Assembly (NCBI GenBank): GCA_964529285.1
Contig: CAZGWK010000003.1
Location: 62,001-126,000, forward strand
Reading direction: 5' to 3'
Origin: SURF-21 sp964529285
GTDB taxonomy: Bacteria; Actinomycetota; Geothermincolia; Geothermincolales; RBG-13-55-18
DNA: 64,000 nucleotides
The position numbers and the translations under genes were made by a program. Shown here piece by piece: positions 51,904 through 61,805 of the stretch (its first letter is position 1; each line of letters starts with the position of its first letter). Below the pieces are notes generated by a model. The model had not been told where the DNA came from. It ran no database searches and saw only the letters and a list, made by a program, of their open reading frames with translations.

Positions 51904-53610
51904 TTAAGCCTCGGGCTTTTTCTTCTCTTCCTCGACCAACACGCGCCTGAGCACCTTGCCCACCATGGTCTTTGGCAGCTCGGCGCGGAACTCCACCACG
52001 GTGGGGACCTTGTACTTGGACATCTTGTCGCGGCAGAAGGCGATTATCTCCTCCTCCGTCGCCGTCTCCCCTTCTTTCAATACCACGTAGGCCTTGACCG
52101 TCTCGCCGCGCCTGGGGTCGGGGACGCCGGCTACGGCAACGTCCTCCACCTTGGGATGCTCGAAGATGACTTCCTCCACGTCCCGGGGATAGATATTGTA
52201 ACCGCTGGCGATGATCATGTCCTTCTTGCGGTCCACGATGTAGAAGAAACCCGTCTCGTCCGCGCTGGCGATATCCCCGGTGTAGAGCCATCCTTCGCCG
52301 TCCATGACGTTCTCGGTCTCACCGGGCATGTTCCAGTATCCCTTCATCACCTGGGGACCTCTTACGGCCAGCTCTCCGATCTCACCCAGGGGAAGCTCCC
52401 TGGTGCGGTCCTCGACGTCGACGATCTTCACCTCGGTATTGGGCACCGGCATGCCGATGCTCCCGGCCTTGCGTATCCCCTCCAGGGGATTGGCGTGGGT
52501 GACGGGGCTGGATTCCGACAACCCGTAACCCTCCACCAGCTTGCCGCCGGTGAGCCTCTCGAACTCCTGCTGTACCTCCACCGGCAGGGGAGCGGCGCCG
52601 GAGAGGCAGGCGCGGATGGAGGTAACGTCCATCTTCCCGCTCTTCACGCCCGGGTTGTTGATGAGGGCGATGTACATGGCGGGAACGCCCGGGAAGAGCG
52701 TGGTACGATGCTTGCTTATGGCCTTGATGACCATGTCCAGGTCGCGCGGATTGGGTATAAGCACCAGGGTCGAGCCGGAAAGTATGCCGAAGTTCATGTC
52801 CACGGTCATGCCGTAGGAATGGAAGAAGGGCAGGGTGCACAGGATGACCTCACGTCCAAGCCTGATGTCGGGAAACCAGGCCAGGCACTGGTGTACGTTG
52901 GAGACCAGGTTGCGGTGGCTGAGCACGGCCCCCTTGGATACGCCCGTGGTGCCGCCGGTGTACTGCAACACCGCAAGGTCCTCGGCGGGGTTTATCTCCA
53001 CCGCCGGCTTGTGAGACGACGCCTGCGCCATGAGCTCCTTGAGCTCATGCATCCCCTTGAGGCCGTAGGCGGCGGCGTCCATGTTTACCTTGACATGCGT
53101 CCCTTCCTTCTTCGCCTTTATCGGCTCGAGGAGGTTGAGGGGGAATTTGAGGTAGTCCCTGACGTGGGTGACGATAAGATGGTCGGGCTTCACGCTCTTC
53201 AGTGCCGCCTCCACCGCGGGCCACATGAGATCGAGGATTAACATGACCTTCGCGCCAGAGTCGCGCAGCTGGTGTTTCACTTCCCGCGGGGAATAAAGGG
53301 GGTTGAACATCACCGCTACCGCCCCCAGTTTCACCGTGCCGTAATATGCGAACACCATCTGGGGCGTATTGGGCATGTCCAGGGCAACACGGTCGCCCTT
53401 CTCAACGCCGAGTTTCTTGAGTACGTTCGCGAATCGGTTGGCCATCTCGTCCAGCTGGGCATAGGTGATCTTGTTGTTGATAAAGATCAGCGCCACATTG
53501 TCGGGATATTCGGCCGCGGTTTTCTCCAGCATCTGCCCGATGCTTATATCGGGCAGGTCCACTTCTCTCGGTACTCCCGTCGGATAGTTGTCGAGCCAGA
53601 TCTTTTCCAT
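51904..53610 (-). CDS. Long-chain fatty-acid-CoA ligase (FadD-like)
   Basis: The 568-residue AMP-forming ligase has QYTGGTTGVSKGAVLSHRNL (P-loop), GYGLSESSPVTHANPL, 'GWLYTGDIASADETGFFYIV' and the C-terminal GKVLRRVLVEEE lysine region. It loads long-chain fatty acids onto CoA with ATP, and is complete, unlike the partial gene at the window start. The ATG follows GCGGAGGAGGGAGCTGT. It appears to be a single-gene unit. Confidence 0.95.
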   Translation of the reverse strand: MEKIWLDNYPTGVPREVDLPDISIGQMLEKTAAEYPDNVALIFINNKITYAQLDEMANRFANVLKKLGVEKGDRVALDMPNTPQMVFAYYGTVKLGAVAVMFNPLYSPREVKHQLRDSGAKVMLILDLMWPAVEAALKSVKPDHLIVTHVRDYLKFPLNLLEPIKAKKEGTHVKVNMDAAAYGLKGMHELKELMAQASSHKPAVEINPAEDLAVLQYTGGTTGVSKGAVLSHRNLVSNVHQCLAWFPDIRLGREVILCTLPFFHSYGMTVDMNFGILSGSTLVLIPNPRDLDMVIKAISKHRTTLFPGVPAMYIALINNPGVKSGKMDVTSIRACLSGAAPLPVEVQQEFERLTGGKLVEGYGLSESSPVTHANPLEGIRKAGSIGMPVPNTEVKIVDVEDRTRELPLGEIGELAVRGPQVMKGYWNMPGETENVMDGEGWLYTGDIASADETGFFYIVDRKKDMIIASGYNIYPRDVEEVIFEHPKVEDVAVAGVPDPRRGETVKAYVVLKEGETATEEEIIAFCRDKMSKYKVPTVVEFRAELPKTMVGKVLRRVLVEEEKKKPEA

Positions 53611-53822
53611 ACAGCTCCCTCCTCCGCTGCCTTCGATCTAATAACGACAAAACCTCATATAGTCACCCGCCAAGCCACGAGCGGGCCGAATCCGTTTATG
53701 CAGGTATAGGATACGCGGTAGAGCCGGCTTCCGCAGCGGGGTACTGCAAAGAAACACGATAATAATACTTTTCAGACCGTACATACCCTCGAGCTGCCAT
53801 TCCCGGCCAATCCGGGTTGCGG

Positions 53823-54920
53823 TTATTTCGAGAGCATGTCCTCCTCGACCTCCAAGCCTAACTGCTTGACCGCCAAGCTGAAATCGTGCGGGCTGGTCGA
53901 GGCCGCCACCGCCACCTTGTAATCCACGAGCCCGTAGCGATACAGATCCACCAGGGACTGGTCGAAGGTCTGCATACCGTAAAACTCCCCCTCCGAGATG
54001 ATCTCCCGCATCACGTTGGTCGGTTCCTCGTTGATAAGAGCCTCGGCCATGCGCCCCGTCATTACCAGCACCTCCACGGCGGGCACGCGTCCGCTGTGGT
54101 CCTTGAGGGGCAGCAGGCGCTGGGAGACTATGCCCCTGAAAACGCTGGATAGCGTCAAGCGTATCTGTTTCTGCTGCTGGGGCGGGAAGAAATCTATGAT
54201 GCGGTTCACGGTCTCAGTGGTGTCGATAGTATGGAATGTGGAGAGGACCAGGTGCCCCGTCATGGCGACGCTCATGGCGGCCATGACCGTCTCGGGGTCT
54301 CTCATCTCTCCGATGAGGATGACGTCGGGGTCCTGTCGGGTTATGTATTTCAAGGCATCTGCATAACCCTCGGTGTCGGTACCTATCTCCCTCTGATGCA
54401 CTATGCTCTTCTTGTCTACGTGCAGGACCTCTATGGGGTCCTCTACGGTGATGATGTTCACCTGCTCGCTCGTATTTATATTGTCGATCATCGCGGCAAG
54501 GGTGGTCGTTTTACCGGATCCCGCCGGTCCGGTGACCAGTATCAATCCACGGCGCTCCATGCTGAGACGGCGCAGAACGGGGGGCAGGCCGAGTTCCTCG
54601 AAAGTCGGGACCGAGGTCGTGAGCACACGCCGGATCGCTATACCCACCGTACCCCTCTGTTTGAAGATATTGGCGCGGAACCTCCCCAACCCTGCGATGC
54701 TGTAAGCGAAATCCACCTCGTTGCGCTCGGCGAACTTCTTCGCCTGCTTTTCGTTCATGAGGGCATAGGCCGCCTCGACCGTATCCGTGGGGGAAAGGCG
54801 GGGGAAATCGGGTTTTACCAGCTGCCCGTCAACACGAAAATAGGGGGGGCCGCCGGCTTTTATATGCAGGTCCGAAGCCTGCTTGTCGACCATGTATTGC
54901 AGAAGATTCTGGACGTCCAT
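53823..54920 (-). CDS. pilT: PilT, type IV pilus retraction ATPase
   Basis: The 365-residue protein has Walker A TGPAGSGKTTTLAAMIDNIN, the Asp box ITVEDPIEVLH, Walker B PDVILIGEMRDPETV and the His box GHLVLSTFHTIDTTETVNRI. It also has the N-terminal PilT PAS-like domain (ASDLHIKAGGPPYFRVDGQL). No other pilus gene is in view, so it may act with a distant pil locus. A 14-bp palindrome lies about 95 bp upstream. Confidence 0.96.
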   Translation of the reverse strand: MDVQNLLQYMVDKQASDLHIKAGGPPYFRVDGQLVKPDFPRLSPTDTVEAAYALMNEKQAKKFAERNEVDFAYSIAGLGRFRANIFKQRGTVGIAIRRVLTTSVPTFEELGLPPVLRRLSMERRGLILVTGPAGSGKTTTLAAMIDNINTSEQVNIITVEDPIEVLHVDKKSIVHQREIGTDTEGYADALKYITRQDPDVILIGEMRDPETVMAAMSVAMTGHLVLSTFHTIDTTETVNRIIDFFPPQQQKQIRLTLSSVFRGIVSQRLLPLKDHSGRVPAVEVLVMTGRMAEALINEEPTNVMREIISEGEFYGMQTFDQSLVDLYRYGLVDYKVAVAASTSPHDFSLAVKQLGLEVEEDMLSK

Positions 54921-55013
54921 AGTACCCCCTCGGGCAGCATTTTTCGCACTCTTTCAGCCTATCTAAATATACCATAGAAGGGAGGCCATCGTCCGGGTGT
55001 ACACGTGCCAGGC

Positions 55014-55027
55014 CTGGACATGTCCAG
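55014..55027. promoter_or_regulatory. 14-bp perfect palindrome upstream of pilT
   Basis: CTGGACATGTCCAG lies 94-107 bp before the pilT ATG. It could be an operator for an unknown regulator. The flanking gap (54921-55143) also has a GCCGCCC/GGGCGGT hairpin near 55085-55105, past the deacetylase stop. Confidence 0.35.
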
Positions 55028-55143
55028 ACATATTGCAGAATAGTGAACCCCAGGCAAGACTTATCCAGGCGCTGGGATACCGCCGCACCGCCCTCCGGGC
55101 GGCGCTGTCGCTTTCGCGGTTCACTTTCAAGAACGCCGTAGGA

Positions 55144-56196
55144 TCACAAGGACCAATAATTTGAGAAGGTCTCCCTGGTGGACTCCACAATCTCCATACC
55201 CCGGCGCGAGGATGGAAATATGGTATCGGCTCCCGTGTCTTCCTCGACCCTGATCTCCTCCCCGGCCATGACGGCGATGGTATCCGCCATGGAGATGGCT
55301 ATGCCCGTCAGGTTATAGCCACCCTCCAGTGCGGCCATCATCTTCCCCCCGCTGGATTCCTCGGCAAGATCTTTGAGGCGGGCGGCCATCTCCGCGTAAG
55401 AATTGCCCCTGAGCAGCATGGAGCAGAGAAGGTCGCTGAAGTGCCCGTCGTACCCCGCCGATATCAGCACCAGCTCGGGTTCGTATTGCCTCGCGATGGG
55501 CATTATAACCTGGTCGAAAGCGGCCAGATATATCTCCTCCCCACTGCGGGCCGGAAGGGGGAAATTGACCGTATATCCCTCGCCGGGGCCTATCCCGACT
55601 TCGTCGGCGCCGCCGGTACCCGGATAATGGGGATACTGGTGAAGCGATATGTACAGGACTTTATCGTCGTCGTAGAAGATATCCTGGATACCGTTACCGT
55701 GATGGGCGTCCCAATCCAGGATGAACACCCTGGAGACACCGAACTCCTGCAGGGCGAACCTCGCCGCCACCGCGTTGTTGTTGAAGAGGCAGAAGCCCAT
55801 GCCCCGTTCGGCGGTCGCATGGTGTCCGGGCGGGCGCACCATGCAGAAAGCATTGTCGATATCTCCCGAGAACATGCGCTCCAGCCCTTCCAGCAAGGCG
55901 CCTGTTGATTTCAGCGCGGCAGCGTAGGACCGGGCTCCTACATGCGTGTCCGGGTCAAGCCACCCGCCTCCGGATTCGGCAACGCTCTTGACCTTAGCGA
56001 TGTAACCCCTGGGGTGTACCAGCCCCATCTCGTCCACGCCGGCATCGCGCGGAGAGATTATACGCACCTTATCGGAGAGGCCTACCTCCTCGAGCAACTG
56101 CATGGTCGTCTCCAGCCTCTCGGGCCTCTCGGGATGGCCGTGTCCGGTGTCGTGTTCGAGGTATATCGGGTCGTAGAAGACGGCGGTCGTACTCAT
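55144..56196 (-). CDS. Histone deacetylase-family (AcuC-like) hydrolase
   Basis: The 350-residue protein has HPERPERLETTMQLLEE, MVRPPGHHATAERGMGFCLF, LDWDAHHGNGIQDIFYDDD, 'ISAGYDGHFSDLL' and ALEGGYNLTG, with the His pair and Asp/His/Asp zinc site of class II-like deacetylases. Bacterial members remove acetyl groups from proteins or polyamines. The link to acetyl-CoA synthetases (as with AcuC) is plausible but the nearest is a FadD. Confidence 0.94.
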   Translation of the reverse strand: MSTTAVFYDPIYLEHDTGHGHPERPERLETTMQLLEEVGLSDKVRIISPRDAGVDEMGLVHPRGYIAKVKSVAESGGGWLDPDTHVGARSYAAALKSTGALLEGLERMFSGDIDNAFCMVRPPGHHATAERGMGFCLFNNNAVAARFALQEFGVSRVFILDWDAHHGNGIQDIFYDDDKVLYISLHQYPHYPGTGGADEVGIGPGEGYTVNFPLPARSGEEIYLAAFDQVIMPIARQYEPELVLISAGYDGHFSDLLCSMLLRGNSYAEMAARLKDLAEESSGGKMMAALEGGYNLTGIAISMADTIAVMAGEEIRVEEDTGADTIFPSSRRGMEIVESTRETFSNYWSL

Positions 56197-56284
56197 TGGT
56201 TCAAACCCCCCGCTGGCCGCTTGCAGCCTTCGGTTATCAGCGGTCCTTTCACCTGGTATGCAACCTTATCTCAAGCGTGATCGA

Positions 56285-57319
56285 TCAGTAGTTGATACGG
56301 ACGGCGCCGCTGAAGTCCCTGCGCCTCCCCAGATCGGCGATGCGCACCACGTCACCGGTATGCGGTGCGTGTATGAATTGTCCATTGCCGATGTACATGC
56401 CCACATGTCCATTGCCATGGAAAAAGACCAGGTCGCCGGCGGCAAGCTCGCCGTATGACACCGGCACGCCGCAGCGCGCCTGCATGTAAGAGCTGTGCGG
56501 GAGCCTCACCCCCACCTGCGCGTAACAGTACATAACCAGACCGGAGCAGTCGAACACGTTCGGCCCCGAACCCGCGTATTTATAAGGTTTACCCAACTGC
56601 GCGTACGCTACCTGCACGACTGCCGGTGCATACGAAGGAGGTGGCGGCGCCGGAACGCTGGGGCGAGTTACAGGGTTGGTCCTGGGATTGGCGACAGGCT
56701 GGTTGGCAGCTTCCTGCGCAATGAGCTGATTGACCTCCGCCTCAACGCCCGCCATGAGATTTTTCCTGCGCTGCAAGGTCCCCTCGATGGAATTCTTCTG
56801 GGCATCCAGCTGCGCAAGCGTCGCATCCAGCCCCGACTTCTGGGCCTCGAGTTCCGCCCTGACCGCCTCGACTTCCCCGCGGGAGGAGAGGACGCCCGCT
56901 ATGATATCGACGTCGCCGCCGCTGATGCGCTGGATTCTGTCAACGTTGGTGTACAGATCGTCTACGGTCTTACACTCGGTGATGACCTCCAGGATATCCG
57001 CGTTTCCGGCCTTGTAGAGCTCGCGCATACGCTGTCCCAGGATATCCTGGCGCTGATCGAGCTCCGCGTTGAGCGCGGCAAGCTGCTGCTCCTTTTCCGC
57101 GATGCTGGCCCTGGTCTGCTCGGCCCTGAGGTTGGTGATGTTGTATTGTTCGGTCACCGATTCCAGCTGTGCATCTATCCTCTGCACCTCGCTCTTGATG
57201 CTCTCCAGCTCGTCCTTCTTGTCCTGGATGGGATCTGCGTAAGAGAAACCTCCGCATATCACTAGGAGGACTGCGGCAAGCATCACGCTCAACGCGATCG
57301 CCGTCGCCTTCCTGGCCAT
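56285..57319 (-). CDS. NlpC/P60 cell-wall hydrolase with coiled coil
   Basis: The 344-residue protein has a signal peptide, a coiled coil (about 30-200), a proline-rich linker (RPSVPAPPPPSYAP) and a C-terminal NlpC/P60 peptidase. The catalytic Cys is in NVFDCSGLVMYCYAQVG, and the His in GNGHVGMYIGNGQFIHAP. It resembles RipA/CwlO-type enzymes that cut peptide stems. Its N-terminal half parallels the M23 gene at 21485-22588, suggesting a shared ancestor of the coiled-coil module. Confidence 0.95.
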   Translation of the reverse strand: MARKATAIALSVMLAAVLLVICGGFSYADPIQDKKDELESIKSEVQRIDAQLESVTEQYNITNLRAEQTRASIAEKEQQLAALNAELDQRQDILGQRMRELYKAGNADILEVITECKTVDDLYTNVDRIQRISGGDVDIIAGVLSSRGEVEAVRAELEAQKSGLDATLAQLDAQKNSIEGTLQRRKNLMAGVEAEVNQLIAQEAANQPVANPRTNPVTRPSVPAPPPPSYAPAVVQVAYAQLGKPYKYAGSGPNVFDCSGLVMYCYAQVGVRLPHSSYMQARCGVPVSYGELAAGDLVFFHGNGHVGMYIGNGQFIHAPHTGDVVRIADLGRRRDFSGAVRINY

Positions 57320-57492
57320 TACTTCCTCCCGGTTCGTTTACTGCGGGCCCCCGCCGTCGCGGGTGACACCTTTAGACCGTATCCTGCTATAAAACAATTC
57401 AGGATAAATGATATCATACCCTTTTGGCGTTTTGGATTATGACGTCGTTGCCGACGTTTTGTTCCGCCTGTCGATCCAAGCGGGACAAGCGG

Positions 57493-59244
57493 CTATTTAT
57501 CAGCCGTAAAGACCAGAGTAGCCTCGTTTCCCTCCCGGTTAAAACACAGTTCATCGGCGTAATGGCGGACTATGAGGAGCCCCCGTCCGCGCTCCGAGAG
57601 GACCTCGGAATCTTCGCCACCGTACCCTTCCCGATCGCTAAGATCGAAGCCCTCACCCTCGTCGCGCACCCTTATCGTAGCGCGCATGGGCTCAGCTTTA
57701 ACGGTGATGTAGACCTTTTTGGAAACGTCGCAGCGGTTGCCGTGTTCCATGGCGTTATGCAGCAGTTCCTCGAGACAGAGACGCAGCGTGATGGGGTCTT
57801 TCAACCCTTCAAACCCGTGCAGGGTCTCCAGTACGCTGTTGATCACGTAGCGTATCTGGCGCACGTCGGTACCCACGGTCATGGTAAGGTCGTACAGGTC
57901 CTCCAGTTCCATGACCATCACGGCGATATCGTCCGGCTGTGGAGCGTCTCCAGAGAAGAGCATTATCTCGTCGGCAAGCGCGTCGAGGAAGGCCTCGATA
58001 TCCTCCGCGGCGAGTGACTTCACCAGTTCTACCAGCCTCTTCCTCCCCAGTATCTCTCCTTTTGCGTTCAGGGCGCCCGTGAGCCCATCGGTATAGAGCA
58101 GGATGCGGTCCTCCCGCTGAAGCCTGATCGTCTTCTCCTGGTATGCGCCGTCCTCCATCAGACCAACCGGGAATCCCTCCCCTTCCAGGTACTCAAACTC
58201 GCCTTTTCTGCCTCTCAGCAGGAGCGGAGGCTCGTGCCCAGCCTTTGTATAGGTGAGAGTATTGTCGTTGTTGTCGTAAAAGGCGTAGAAGAGGGTGGCG
58301 AAACCGTATTGGGATTCATTAAAAAAGCGCCGGAAAGCGGAGTTGGCCTCGTTAAGGATCGTCCGCGGAGAGATCTGATGGCGCCCTACCTCGTAGAGTA
58401 TCGTGGTGAGAACGGACATAATAAGTGCCGCCGGCATGCCCTTATTGGCGACGTCGCCGATCATCAGACCGAATTTGTCGGGACAGAACTGGGTGCGCAG
58501 TTTCTGACAGCGGTCCTGGACTTCGGGCGAGCAGTAGAAGCAGAACTGAGAGTCTCGATCCAGGGGTATGATACTGAAAAAGTCCCCGCCCACCGCGGAT
58601 GCCGGCATCAACCTCGAGACCATGCGCACGGAAGCGCAGGGCACGTGCGTGGATATGATGGAGCGCTGGACGCGGCTTGCCATCCGCAGCTCCTTGTTCA
58701 TCTTGTCCTGGTCTTTTCTCAGCGCTTCGTAGAGACGCGCGTTCTCTATGGCCACCGCGGCCATGTCCGCAAAGGCGCTGAGGTTCATGAGGTCCTGGCG
58801 CCCAAAACGGCGTTTGCGGGTTGCGTTGGAAATATTGAGGACACCGATCACTTTGCCCTCCACGCGCAATGGAACCGCCAGCGCGCTCTTGACGCTCTCG
58901 TCGGTCCCCGTGAAACGACGGTCCGAGACCGCATCCTGCAGGACCAGGGGCTCACCATGTTCGGCCACCCAGCCTGCTATCCCCTTTCCCTGGGGAACCC
59001 GGAATTCGCGTGAAGAACTCAATCCCCGGGAGGCTTTTACCACCAGCTCCTGGGCTTCCTCGTCGAGGAGCATGATGCTGCCTCGGTCGGCCTCCAGCAG
59101 TTCCATCGCCTGCTCCAAGACCCGGTCCAGGCGCGTAGCCAGGCTCAACGCAGAGGCAAAAAGGCGCCCGATGCGAAATGGGTCATCGTTGGATACGGTT
59201 TCTTGCAGCGGGTTATTCGTTTCCTTTCCAATGCTATCGATCAT
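57493..59244 (-). CDS. GAF-SpoIIE phosphatase-HATPase regulator
   Basis: The ~583-residue protein has a GAF domain (about 30-175), a SpoIIE/PP2C phosphatase (about 205-430, MPASAVGGDFFSI, GDVANKGMPAALIMSVLTTI, LLYTDGLTGALNA) and a C-terminal RsbW-like kinase (CLEELLHNAMEHGNR). It carries both opposing activities of a partner-switching system, likely acting on the STAS protein directly upstream. An unusual cysteine set C-x2-C-x7-C-x7-C interrupts the phosphatase domain. The ATG at 59244 follows TTCAGGTGACAACTC; a GTG at 59256 overlaps the STAS stop. Confidence 0.93.
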   Translation of the reverse strand: MIDSIGKETNNPLQETVSNDDPFRIGRLFASALSLATRLDRVLEQAMELLEADRGSIMLLDEEAQELVVKASRGLSSSREFRVPQGKGIAGWVAEHGEPLVLQDAVSDRRFTGTDESVKSALAVPLRVEGKVIGVLNISNATRKRRFGRQDLMNLSAFADMAAVAIENARLYEALRKDQDKMNKELRMASRVQRSIISTHVPCASVRMVSRLMPASAVGGDFFSIIPLDRDSQFCFYCSPEVQDRCQKLRTQFCPDKFGLMIGDVANKGMPAALIMSVLTTILYEVGRHQISPRTILNEANSAFRRFFNESQYGFATLFYAFYDNNDNTLTYTKAGHEPPLLLRGRKGEFEYLEGEGFPVGLMEDGAYQEKTIRLQREDRILLYTDGLTGALNAKGEILGRKRLVELVKSLAAEDIEAFLDALADEIMLFSGDAPQPDDIAVMVMELEDLYDLTMTVGTDVRQIRYVINSVLETLHGFEGLKDPITLRLCLEELLHNAMEHGNRCDVSKKVYITVKAEPMRATIRVRDEGEGFDLSDREGYGGEDSEVLSERGRGLLIVRHYADELCFNREGNEATLVFTADK

Positions 59245-59252
59245 GTGAGTTG

Positions 59253-59597
59253 TCACCTGAAGCTCTTGACGGCTTCCTCCTCTTCCTCGTAGATATCGAT
59301 AATCTTGGTAAAACGCACCACGTCCAGCAGCTCCTTGATCGCATCGCCCGCTCTGAGGATTTTCAAAGCACCCCTGTTCTGGGTCGATTTCTTGTAGGCG
59401 TCGGCTATTATGCTCAAGCCCGCGGTGTTGATATAGGTAAGACCGTCTATATCCAGGACGATGTTGTAGCAGTCCTCTTTGAAGACTCCTTCGACAGTCT
59501 CCCCGAATAGTTCTACCGTTTCGGAGTCAACCACCCCCGAGACCTTGACAATGGCGATCTCTCCCATGTCACCGACTCTCGACACCGCTATCTCCAT
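59253..59597 (-). CDS. STAS-domain anti-sigma factor antagonist
   Basis: The 114-residue protein MEIAVSRVGDMGEIAIVKVS has the STAS fold. The phospho-acceptor loop reads LTYINTAGLSIIADAYKK, so Thr-Ala-Gly-Leu takes the place of the common Ser-Ser-Gly. It should cycle between phosphorylated and free forms under the kinase and phosphatase of the next gene. The target anti-sigma factor is not in view. The ATG at 59597 follows GAGAGGAGGCAGGTAC. Confidence 0.9.
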   Translation of the reverse strand: MEIAVSRVGDMGEIAIVKVSGVVDSETVELFGETVEGVFKEDCYNIVLDIDGLTYINTAGLSIIADAYKKSTQNRGALKILRAGDAIKELLDVVRFTKIIDIYEEEEEAVKSFR

Positions 59598-59738
59598 GTA
59601 CCTGCCTCCTCTCCGAACCGACCACCTGAATCCAACACGCCAATGAAGATATCGGCACAACTCCTGCGTGGTTTTAATGACTAACCGATCTTCGAGGAGT
59701 ATGAACGACGGATCAGGAGCAAAAGACTACATGTCGTG

Positions 59739-59767
59739 TTGCTTGAAAGTAAAAATTACTATATATT
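59739..59767 (+). promoter_or_regulatory. Predicted promoter for the chelatase-like gene
   Basis: TTGCTT, a 17-bp AT-rich spacer and TATATT, 27 bp before the ATG at 59795, which has GGAAGGA upstream. Confidence 0.55.
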
Positions 59768-59794
59768 GTACTAAAAAGATGGAAGGATGGTCGT

Positions 59795-61798
59795 ATGAAG
59801 CAGGACTTCATCCTTTATCCCTTCTCGGCTATCGTGGGGCAGGCAAAGATGAGGCGTGCCCTGCTTATAAACGCGGTCGATACCAACATCGGGGGGCTGC
59901 TGATTAAGGGGGAGCGGGGCACGGGAAAATCCACTGCGGCGCGCGCCCTTGCCGACCTGCTTCCAGAGATCGATGTCGTAGCGGACTGCCCGTTCTCCTG
60001 CAATCCACACAACGAGGACGAGATGTGCTCTTCATGCCTGCGGCGATGGCGGGAGGGAGAGCCGCTGCCCATCATATCCCGGCCCATGCGTTTCGTCACT
60101 CTTCCCCTGAACGCAAGCGAGGACCGCGTGGTAGGTACCCTGGACCTCGAACGCGCAGTGAAAGAAGGGGTCAAAGATTTCGAACCGGGCATACTCGCCG
60201 AAGCAAACCGCTCACTGCTCTACGTAGACGAAGTCAACCTCCTCGACGATCACATAGTCGACATCCTGCTCGATGCAGCGGCCATGGGGGTGAACATCGT
60301 GGAGCGCGAAGGAGTGTCATATTCCCATCCCGCATCCTTCATCATGGTAGGGACGATGAACCCCGAAGAGGGGGAACTGCGCCCCCAGTTGGAGGATCGC
60401 TTCGGCCTGTGCGTAGAGGTCACGGGCGAGCGGGAGACCGCGGAACGCGTGGAAGTAATCCGCCGCCGCCAGCGTTTCCTCGACGATGCGCATACCTTCC
60501 GCGCGTCTTTTGAGCGCGATCAGCAGAAGCTGCGTAAGGATATCCTCTCGGCCCGTGAATTTCTGTCCCATGTCGAGGTGAATGATTCCAGCCTGGAACT
60601 GGTCACGCGCATCGCCGTGGAACTCGGGGCCTGCGGGCACCGTGCGGACATCGCCACCTGCCAGGCCGCCCGCGCTATCGCAGCGCTGGATAGGAGGACG
60701 GCGGTCGCGGACGGGGATATAAGAGACGCCGCAGAAATGGCGCTGCTGCACCGGCTGCGCAAAACGCCCTTCGACAATCAGATGGAGGACCTGGAGAGGC
60801 TGGACCGCATCATCGAGCGCAAGGGAAAGCTCATCGACCTTCCCCTCCAGGATGACCTGGCAACCGCGTGTTCAACGGGGGAACCAACCGTTACACCTGA
60901 CAACGAAGCCGAGAGCCCGACGGTGAAACTGGAGAACAAACGCGCGGAGGCGTCGAGCAAAGAGTTCGAGATACCGCCCCTGCAGGGAGTGGCGTCGAAA
61001 ACCGTGCGCACAGCGGGGGGGAAGAGGAACAGCGCGATAACGGAGGCGGGCAACGGCCGGCGCGTAGGGCACCGTTTTCCTCGCCCGGATGAGTCTCTAG
61101 ATGCTGGCAACCTCGCAATAGACGCCACCTTGCGCGCCGCAGCCCGCAGGACGGCGGGCAGCGATAAACCGTTCAGCGTGCAGAAAGAGGACCTGAGAGC
61201 GGCGGTAAGGCGGCGCAAGACGGGAAACCTCATCCTCTTTATCCTGGATGCAAGCGCGTCCATGGGATGTAACGAACGTATCGAGGCGACCAAGAAGGTA
61301 GTCGGGCAGCTCCTCGTCGATGCATATCAGAAAAGAGACCGCGTTGGCCTGATATCCTTCCGCGACGAAGGCGCGCAACTGGTTCTCAATCCTACCTCCA
61401 GCGTGCAGCTGGCAAACCTGCGCATAAGAGACCTGGCTACCGGGGGCGCCACGCCCCTTAACCACGGTCTGGCCATGGGGCTGCTGGTATCCAGGCGGGA
61501 ACTGCGCAGGGATCCCGATATTTCACCGCTGCTTGTCCTCATAACCGACGGATACGGCAACGTCGGCTACGCATCCGCTAACCCTCTACGCGAGAGCCTG
61601 GAGCTTGCCGATAAGATCCACGAGCAGAAACTTCCCTGCCTCGTATTCGATACCTCAATCGATACATCCCGCATTAGGTCAGGCAAGCCGGTTCCCACAC
61701 ATGCCCGCCGTATCGCCGATGCAATGGGAGCGGAATACTACCATCTTTCCAGGCTGCAGCCCCAGGAAATGCTGGACAGGTTGGAAAAGCACCTTTAG
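59795..61798 (+). CDS. Mg/Co-chelatase-like AAA+ and VWA protein
   Basis: The 667-residue protein fuses a ChlI-type AAA+ ATPase (Walker A GERGTGKSTAARALADL, EVNLLDDHIVDILLDAAA) with a ChlD-type VWA domain (from about 470) whose MIDAS is LDASASMG. A cysteine-bearing insert (CPFSCNPHNEDEMCSSC) lies at about 66-82. The linker (about 350-440) is charged and poorly conserved. This fusion drives metal insertion into tetrapyrroles with a CobN/ChlH subunit, which is not in the window; a MoxR-like role is the alternative. It stands alone after its own promoter. Confidence 0.92.
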   Translation: MKQDFILYPFSAIVGQAKMRRALLINAVDTNIGGLLIKGERGTGKSTAARALADLLPEIDVVADCPFSCNPHNEDEMCSSCLRRWREGEPLPIISRPMRFVTLPLNASEDRVVGTLDLERAVKEGVKDFEPGILAEANRSLLYVDEVNLLDDHIVDILLDAAAMGVNIVEREGVSYSHPASFIMVGTMNPEEGELRPQLEDRFGLCVEVTGERETAERVEVIRRRQRFLDDAHTFRASFERDQQKLRKDILSAREFLSHVEVNDSSLELVTRIAVELGACGHRADIATCQAARAIAALDRRTAVADGDIRDAAEMALLHRLRKTPFDNQMEDLERLDRIIERKGKLIDLPLQDDLATACSTGEPTVTPDNEAESPTVKLENKRAEASSKEFEIPPLQGVASKTVRTAGGKRNSAITEAGNGRRVGHRFPRPDESLDAGNLAIDATLRAAARRTAGSDKPFSVQKEDLRAAVRRRKTGNLILFILDASASMGCNERIEATKKVVGQLLVDAYQKRDRVGLISFRDEGAQLVLNPTSSVQLANLRIRDLATGGATPLNHGLAMGLLVSRRELRRDPDISPLLVLITDGYGNVGYASANPLRESLELADKIHEQKLPCLVFDTSIDTSRIRSGKPVPTHARRIADAMGAEYYHLSRLQPQEMLDRLEKHL

Positions 61799-61805
61799 TT
61801 CCCGT

